This document shows, in pieces, positions 59,201 through 64,000 of a stretch of DNA of 64,000 nucleotides. Position 1 is the first letter of the stretch. The number at the start of each line of letters is the position of its first letter. The notes under the pieces were generated by a model. That model worked only from the letters and a program-made list of their open reading frames with translations, was not told the DNA's origin and made no database searches. Made by a program: the position numbers and the translations under genes. This stretch comes from Pseudomonas azerbaijanoccidentalis (GTDB taxonomy: Bacteria; Pseudomonadota; Gammaproteobacteria; Pseudomonadales; Pseudomonadaceae): positions 1 to 64,000 of the forward strand of contig NZ_JAHSTU010000012.1 in NCBI RefSeq assembly GCF_019145495.1, given 5' to 3'.

Positions 59201-60595
59201 TCAATCGAGGTCGTCGGTGTGGCTGGCGGCACCGCTGTCGGCGAAGCTCAGGCCGTGTTTGCGCAGTTTGTCGTGCAAGGTCTTGCGCGGAATGCCGAGG
59301 GCTTCGGCGACGCTGCGCACTGAACTGTGCGAGCGCGCCAGCTCGGCGGCAATCAGGGTTTTCTCGAAGTTTTCCACTTGCTCGCTCAAGCCACCGCTGA
59401 CCAGTTCCACCACGGTGCCGACTGCGCCTTGCGCCTCGTTGTTATCCAGTGCCAGTTCCAGGCCGAGGGCGAAACGCTCCGCCGCGTTTTGCAGTTCACG
59501 CACGTTGCCGGGCCAGGTGTGGCGCAGCAGCAGCGCGCGTTGTCCCGGTTGCAGTTCGTGGGGCGGCAAGCCGTGGCGGCCGCTGGCCTCATCGGCAAAA
59601 TGCTGGAACAGCACCAGCGCATCTTCGCCGCGTTCGCGCAGCGGTGGAATGCGCAGCGGCGCGACGTTCAGGCGGTAGTACAAGTCGGCACGGAAACGGC
59701 CCTGATCGGCAGACTGGCGCAGGTCTTCCTTGGTGGCGGCGATGATGCGGATATCCAGCGGGATCAGTTGATTGCCGCCCAGGCGTTCGACCACACGTTC
59801 TTGCAGCAAACGCAGCAATTTCACCTGAACATCCAGGCTCATGCTCTCGATTTCATCGAGGAACAACGTGCCGCCGTTGGCGAATTCGAACTTACCGATG
59901 CGGCGTTTTTGCGCACCGGTGAAGGCGCCCGGTTCATGGCCGAACAGTTCGCTTTCGACCACCGATTCGGCCAGCGCTCCGGCGTTGATTGCCACGAAGG
60001 GGCCGTTCCGCCGACTCGATAGATCATGCAGCGCCCGGGCCACCACTTCCTTGCCGGCACCGGTTTCGCCGAGGATCAGCACGTCGGCCTTGGTCGCCGC
60101 CAACGCGCCAATCTGTTCGCGCAGGCGCAGCATCGACGGTGATTGCCCGACCAGTCGCGTGCTCAGTTCATTGCGGTCACTCAGGGCCAGACGCAAGCTG
60201 CGGTTATCCAGCACCAGTCGACGCAGGGCCAGGGCGCGGCGCACGCTGTCGAGCAGGGCATCGCTGGCGAAGGGTTTTTCCAGAAAGTCATAGGCCCCGG
60301 CGCGCATGGCTTGCACCGCCAGCGGCACATCGCCGTGACCGGTAATCAGCAGCACCGGCAGCTCCGGGTCCTGGGCGTGCAGTTCGGTCAGCAGTTCGAG
60401 ACCGTCCATGCCCGGCATGCGAATGTCGCTGACCACCACACCGGGCCAGTCACGCTCCAACTGCCCGGCCAGGCCTTTGGCTTCGGCCAGCGGCAGAATT
60501 TTCAGGCCAGCCAGATCGAGGGTCTGGTTCAAGGCCTGGCGCAGGTGGGGATCGTCGTCGATCAATACGACCTGAATGCGATTGTCGATGGTCAT
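59201..60595 (-). CDS. dctD: sigma-54-dependent response regulator, DctD-like
   Basis: 464 residues. Receiver domain about 5-120 with phosphorylated Asp 57 (VVSDIRMPGMDG). AAA+ domain about 145-375 with Walker A LGETGAGKE, the sigma-54 contact loop GAFTGA (present and intact), Walker B GTLFLDEIES. The Fis-type HTH is at about 415-450 (SVRSVAEALGIPRKTLHDKLRKHG). It overlaps the kinase gene (stop/start ATGA). C4-dicarboxylate control is the best family fit. No transporter gene is in the window to confirm it. Confidence 0.88.
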   Translation of the reverse strand: MTIDNRIQVVLIDDDPHLRQALNQTLDLAGLKILPLAEAKGLAGQLERDWPGVVVSDIRMPGMDGLELLTELHAQDPELPVLLITGHGDVPLAVQAMRAGAYDFLEKPFASDALLDSVRRALALRRLVLDNRSLRLALSDRNELSTRLVGQSPSMLRLREQIGALAATKADVLILGETGAGKEVVARALHDLSSRRNGPFVAINAGALAESVVESELFGHEPGAFTGAQKRRIGKFEFANGGTLFLDEIESMSLDVQVKLLRLLQERVVERLGGNQLIPLDIRIIAATKEDLRQSADQGRFRADLYYRLNVAPLRIPPLRERGEDALVLFQHFADEASGRHGLPPHELQPGQRALLLRHTWPGNVRELQNAAERFALGLELALDNNEAQGAVGTVVELVSGGLSEQVENFEKTLIAAELARSHSSVRSVAEALGIPRKTLHDKLRKHGLSFADSGAASHTDDLD

Positions 60596-62406
60596 GCACT
60601 TCGGTCCTCGGACGGTTGCAGGCTCACACCCGGTGCGCCTGCGCGTAGCTTCAGGGTAATCAGTGCGCCGCCCTCCTTGTGGTTGGCGAACGACAGTTCA
60701 CCGCCGAAGGCGCGCATCAGGGTCTCGCAAATGGCCAGCCCCAAGCCAAGCCCCTGCGTGCGAGTCTTGGTGGTGTAGAAGGGCTCGCTGGCGCGACCAA
60801 GGGCTTCCATGCAAAAGCCGGGGCCGTTGTCGCGAATGTACAGGTTGACGCCATCGGCGGTGGTTTGGGCACTCAGCCAGAGTTTGCGTGGCGGGCCTTT
60901 TTCGGTGAGCGCGTCGAGGGCGTTGGCCAGCAGGTTGCCGAGCACCTGGCGCAGACGGGTTTCACCGGCTTCGACCCACAATGCGGCGGCGGGCAGGTCG
61001 CGGATCAACTCGACCTCCATGCTGCGCCGCCGCTTGGCCAGTAAGGCCAGCGCGTCGTCCAGTGCCGGTTGCAGGGCGACGCTTTCCGGCGCGTGACGAT
61101 CGCGACGGGCAAAGGCCCGCAGGTGAGCGATGATCGACGCCATGCGCCCGGTCAGTTCGCTGATCAACTTGAGATTGCCGCGGGCATCGTCGGTGCGTTG
61201 GTGGTCGAGCAACACTTCGGCGTTTTCCGCATAACTGCGAATGGCCGCCAGCGGTTGATTGAGTTCGTGGCTGATGCTCGCCGACATCGTCCCCAACGCC
61301 GAGAGCTTGCCGGCCTGCACCAGATCATCCTGGGCGCGCACCAGATCTTGCTGAGCCTGCTCGCGCTCCAGCACTTCCTGTTTGAGTCGACGGTTTAGGC
61401 CTTCCAGGTCGCTGGTCCGCTCGGCCACCCGGCCTTCCAGCTCACGCCGCGCCTTGGCTTCGAAGGCGATTCGCTCCAGGTAATGGCGACGCCGCTGCAT
61501 CATCAAGCCAAGCAACAGCATCACCACCAACAGCATGGCACCACCGACGGCGACCACGGTCCGTACCGGGCGGTCGATCAGCGTGCGTGGGGCGAGGATG
61601 CTGACGTTCCAGCCGGTTTCCGCGATCGGTTGGGTCTGGGTCAGCCAGGCGTTTGGATTGAGTTTCAACGGCCGTGGATCACGGGTCGGGTAGGGCTGGA
61701 TCGCAATGATTGCCTTGCGCTCTTCATCGCTCAAGGTTCGGGTCGCGCGAAAGCGCCATTCGGGCCGCGACGTGAGGATGACCACGCCGTTGTGATCGGT
61801 CAGCAGCAGTTGCTCAGGGGTTTTGCCCCAGAGGCTTTCGGTGTGGTCGAGGTCGACCTTGACCACCAGCACGCCAGTGATTTTCTCGCCATTGCGCACC
61901 GCAGCGGCGAAGAAGTAACCGCGTTTGGCCGACGTGGTGCCCAGCCCGAAGAAGCGTCCCAGACGCCCGGCCATGGCTTCGCTGAAGTACGGGCGGAAGG
62001 AAAAATTGCGCCCGACGAAGCTGTCGTGTTTGTCCCAATTGGATGCCGCCAGCGTCTTGCCCGTGGTGTCCATCAGGTACATGACTTCGGCGCCGGTCTG
62101 GGCGCTGATGTTTTTCAGCAGGCGGTTGGCATTGCCTTGGGTGACGCTGTCGTCGGGAGCGCCGAGCACGGCGCGCAGGGCCGGCAGATCACCCAGAATC
62201 TGCGGCAACACTTCGTAGCGATGCAAGGTGCCCAGCAGGTTGGCGACGTAGAGGTCGAGCGTCTGCCGGTTCTGCCCGGCCAGTTCGCTGCGGTAGTAGC
62301 GTTCGGCCAAATGCTCAAGCGGCCACAGTAACGGCGCCAGGCACAGTGCGAGCAGGGCCAGGCTGCGCCAACGGGGTCTGCGGGGGAGGGTCGGAGTCAT
62401 GAGCAT
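60592..62406 (-). CDS. dctB: sensor histidine kinase, DctB-like
   Basis: 604 residues. Helices at about 14-32 and 285-307 enclose a double-PAS periplasmic sensor (FVGRNFSFRPYFSEAM is typical of DctB sensors). A coiled coil at 310-370 leads to the dimerisation His in SALGTMSASISHELNQPLAAIRSYAENA. The ATPase domain has VLGNLLANALDAL, IRDNGPGF and GLGLGLAICETLM. Partner of the regulator next to it. ATG codons at 62,406 and 62,400 are both possible. Confidence 0.88.
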   Translation of the reverse strand: MLMTPTLPRRPRWRSLALLALCLAPLLWPLEHLAERYYRSELAGQNRQTLDLYVANLLGTLHRYEVLPQILGDLPALRAVLGAPDDSVTQGNANRLLKNISAQTGAEVMYLMDTTGKTLAASNWDKHDSFVGRNFSFRPYFSEAMAGRLGRFFGLGTTSAKRGYFFAAAVRNGEKITGVLVVKVDLDHTESLWGKTPEQLLLTDHNGVVILTSRPEWRFRATRTLSDEERKAIIAIQPYPTRDPRPLKLNPNAWLTQTQPIAETGWNVSILAPRTLIDRPVRTVVAVGGAMLLVVMLLLGLMMQRRRHYLERIAFEAKARRELEGRVAERTSDLEGLNRRLKQEVLEREQAQQDLVRAQDDLVQAGKLSALGTMSASISHELNQPLAAIRSYAENAEVLLDHQRTDDARGNLKLISELTGRMASIIAHLRAFARRDRHAPESVALQPALDDALALLAKRRRSMEVELIRDLPAAALWVEAGETRLRQVLGNLLANALDALTEKGPPRKLWLSAQTTADGVNLYIRDNGPGFCMEALGRASEPFYTTKTRTQGLGLGLAICETLMRAFGGELSFANHKEGGALITLKLRAGAPGVSLQPSEDRSA

Positions 62407-62436
62407 CGAGCGCCTGTGGATATCGACGCATTATGC

Positions 62437-62982
62437 CTAGGCAAAGACGTCGGCGTCCTTGAAGAGTACAGCGTTCTGATCCCTGGCCGACAGTTGTGGT
62501 GGGCTGTCCAGATGCCAATCAATGGCCAGGTCCGGATCGTCCCAGCGGATGCTGCGTTCGGCGGTCGGGTTGTAATAGTCGGTGGTCTTGTACAGGCACT
62601 CGGCACATTCACTCAACACCACAAACCCATGAGCAAAGCCTTCTGGTATCCACATTTGACGGCGGTTTTCAGCGGACAGGTGCACGGCGACCCATTTGCC
62701 GAAGTGCGGCGAACTGCGGCGGATGTCCACCGCCACGTCGAGCATTTCGCCTGAGATGACGCGCACCAGTTTGCCCTGAGTGTTTTGCAGTTGGTAATGC
62801 AGGCCCCGAAGCACGCCTTTCTTTGAGTGCGAATGATTGTCCTGGACGAACACCGGGCTCATTCCCGTGGCTGCTTGGAAAGCCTGGGTATTGAAACTCT
62901 CGAAAAAAAAGCCACGTTCATCTCCCATGACGGTCGGTTCGATGATCAGCACCCCGGGCAGGTCGGTGGTGACGGCTTTCAT
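62437..62982 (-). CDS. rmlC: dTDP-4-dehydrorhamnose 3,5-epimerase
   Basis: 181 residues, cupin fold. The catalytic His is in KGVLRGLHYQ and Tyr in ECLYKTTDYYNP; other blocks are GVLIIEPTVMGDERGFFFESFN and GKLVRVISGEMLDVAVDIRRSSP. Third step of dTDP-rhamnose synthesis for surface polysaccharide. rmlA, rmlB and rmlD are not next to it. The ATG at 62,982 (MKAVTTDLPG) is the standard start. Confidence 0.92.
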   Translation of the reverse strand: MKAVTTDLPGVLIIEPTVMGDERGFFFESFNTQAFQAATGMSPVFVQDNHSHSKKGVLRGLHYQLQNTQGKLVRVISGEMLDVAVDIRRSSPHFGKWVAVHLSAENRRQMWIPEGFAHGFVVLSECAECLYKTTDYYNPTAERSIRWDDPDLAIDWHLDSPPQLSARDQNAVLFKDADVFA

Positions 62983-63113
62983 GGCTTTCTCCAGCAGTGG
63001 GTGTAATGCCCGACATTCTTGCGCATGGGGCCGATCGAAGCGAGGGGTGGGGGTTGCGTATCGCCCGAAGCAGTGGCGATATAGGCGCCTGATAAAATTT
63101 CCGAGGTCGTTGT

Positions 63114-64000
63114 ATGCCGCTCGCCACGCTGATTCATCGCGCCAGTTTGCCCAGCCCGCAAGTGTCTGCGGAGCAAGCGCTAAAGCTGCTGGAGGAACAT
63201 TACGGGTTGAGCGCAAGGTTGCAGGCGCTTGGCAGTCAGCAGGACCTCAACTACCGCGTCGACAGCGATCAGGGGCGTTTTGTCCTGAAAATCTGTCGGG
63301 GCGATTATTCGGCGTTGGAGTTGCAAGCCCAGCATGCCGGACTCAAACATTTGGCACAGCACCCGGATGTGCACGTGCCACGGGTGATCACGGCGAAAAA
63401 CGGTGCCGATCTGCTTTCCCTGGAAGTCGCAGGCCAAGCGGTGCATGTGCGCCTGATGGATTACATTGAAGGTCAGTCGTTAACACACCTTGAGTACTTC
63501 AACCCCACCGTGGTGGCCGGTTTCGGTCGCTTGTGCGGCGAGATGGACCTGGCACTGGCGGATTTCGACCATGCGGGGCTGGCGCGCACGCTGCAATGGG
63601 ATGCACGCCACGCACAGGCGCTGATCGCGCATTTGCTGCCGGTCATTCAGGACGAAAACCAGCGTCGGCTGATTGCCGAAGCAGCCGATCAGGCCGAACG
63701 GCATCTGCAGCCCTTGGAAGCCAAGTTGCCGGTGCAGGCCATTCACATGGACATCACCGACGACAACGTGGTGTGGCAGCGTGACGCCCAACGTCATTGG
63801 CAGCTGCAAGGCGTGATCGATTTCGGCGACCTGGTGCGCACCTGGCGCATCACTGATTTGTCGGTGACCTGCGCTGCGCTGTTGCATCACGGTGAAGGCG
63901 ATCCGTTTTGTATCTTGCCGGCGGTGCAGGCGTATCACGCGGTCAATCCACTGACCCATGAAGAGTTGCAGGCGCTGTGGCCGCTGATCGTCGCCCGTGC
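63114..64000 (+). CDS. aminoglycoside phosphotransferase-type kinase, 3' end outside window
   Basis: An open frame of 295 codons from ATG 63,114 (MPLATLIHRASLPSPQVSAEQ) to the window edge, no stop. The kinase fold shows RFVLKICRGDYSALELQAQ (ATP-binding Lys), the catalytic loop QAIHMDITDDNVVW (HxDxxxxN) and metal site GVIDFGDLVR. The N-terminal half resembles hydroxylysine/choline kinase-like proteins. In pseudomonads such a domain often begins a protein of about 1000 residues that continues into an M23 segment and a class III aminotransferase; whether that is so here lies beyond the window. Confidence 0.8.
   Translation, partial: MPLATLIHRASLPSPQVSAEQALKLLEEHYGLSARLQALGSQQDLNYRVDSDQGRFVLKICRGDYSALELQAQHAGLKHLAQHPDVHVPRVITAKNGADLLSLEVAGQAVHVRLMDYIEGQSLTHLEYFNPTVVAGFGRLCGEMDLALADFDHAGLARTLQWDARHAQALIAHLLPVIQDENQRRLIAEAADQAERHLQPLEAKLPVQAIHMDITDDNVVWQRDAQRHWQLQGVIDFGDLVRTWRITDLSVTCAALLHHGEGDPFCILPAVQAYHAVNPLTHEELQALWPLIVAR

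Overview
The window is chromosomal DNA of a Pseudomonas, most likely of the P. fluorescens group. The evidence is the gene content (tex, ompR-envZ, rimK, hslR, hslO and pckA in a row, tauABCD, a TriABC-type pump, BetT), high GC with few leader-like AT-rich patches, and about twenty REP/REPIN palindromes of the two types common in fluorescent pseudomonads. No tRNA, rRNA, CRISPR array, prophage or insertion sequence is visible.

Layout. 0.1-3.5 kb: a polar amino-acid ABC transporter in the order permease, permease, ATPase, lipoprotein. 3.6-8.9 kb: a TriABC-like RND efflux operon with two membrane-fusion proteins. 9-31.7 kb: mainly sulfur metabolism. It holds metQNI, a flavin-dependent (DszA/NtaA-type) monooxygenase, two SfnB-type flavoproteins, a cystine transporter (tcyJLN), a D-cysteine desulfhydrase-like enzyme, a serine O-acetyltransferase and tauABCD. 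Interspersed are a choline transporter under a probable BetI operator, an SDR/LysR divergent pair and an aldo-keto reductase. 31.8-43.8 kb: core genes gshA, a thioesterase, tex, ompR-envZ, rimB-rimK, hslR, hslO and pckA. 43.8-46.6 kb: a small accessory patch with an EamA permease, a DUF1493 protein, a decayed hipA toxin gene and two paralogous small proteins with related leaders. 46.9-64 kb: a RecQ-family helicase, a 3-hydroxyacyl-CoA dehydrogenase with a thioesterase, a glycine-zipper protein, fdhD with a YdeP-type molybdoenzyme, LysR, a Kbp-like protein, yrfG, nudE-cysQ, a thioesterase, dctBD, rmlC and the start of a phosphotransferase-type gene that runs off the end.

How the genes fit together. 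The 9-34 kb block reads as a sulfur-scavenging neighbourhood: uptake of methionine-like compounds, cystine and taurine, oxidative desulfurisation of organosulfur, cysteine synthesis and breakdown, and glutathione synthesis; cysQ lies further on. AT-rich promoter regions ahead of the sfnB operon and tauA carry a nearly identical 17-bp motif, weakly echoed ahead of tcyJ, which suggests one shared sulfur-status regulator (CysB is the obvious candidate, by inference).

Most of the window is ordinary core genome. The least explained pieces are the folded leader at 45.9 kb, the hipA deletion fusion that overlaps a DUF1493 gene, an 18-codon upstream reading frame coupled to betT, the paired hairpins in the pckA leader, and a two-repeat protein in an AT-rich patch near 17 kb.
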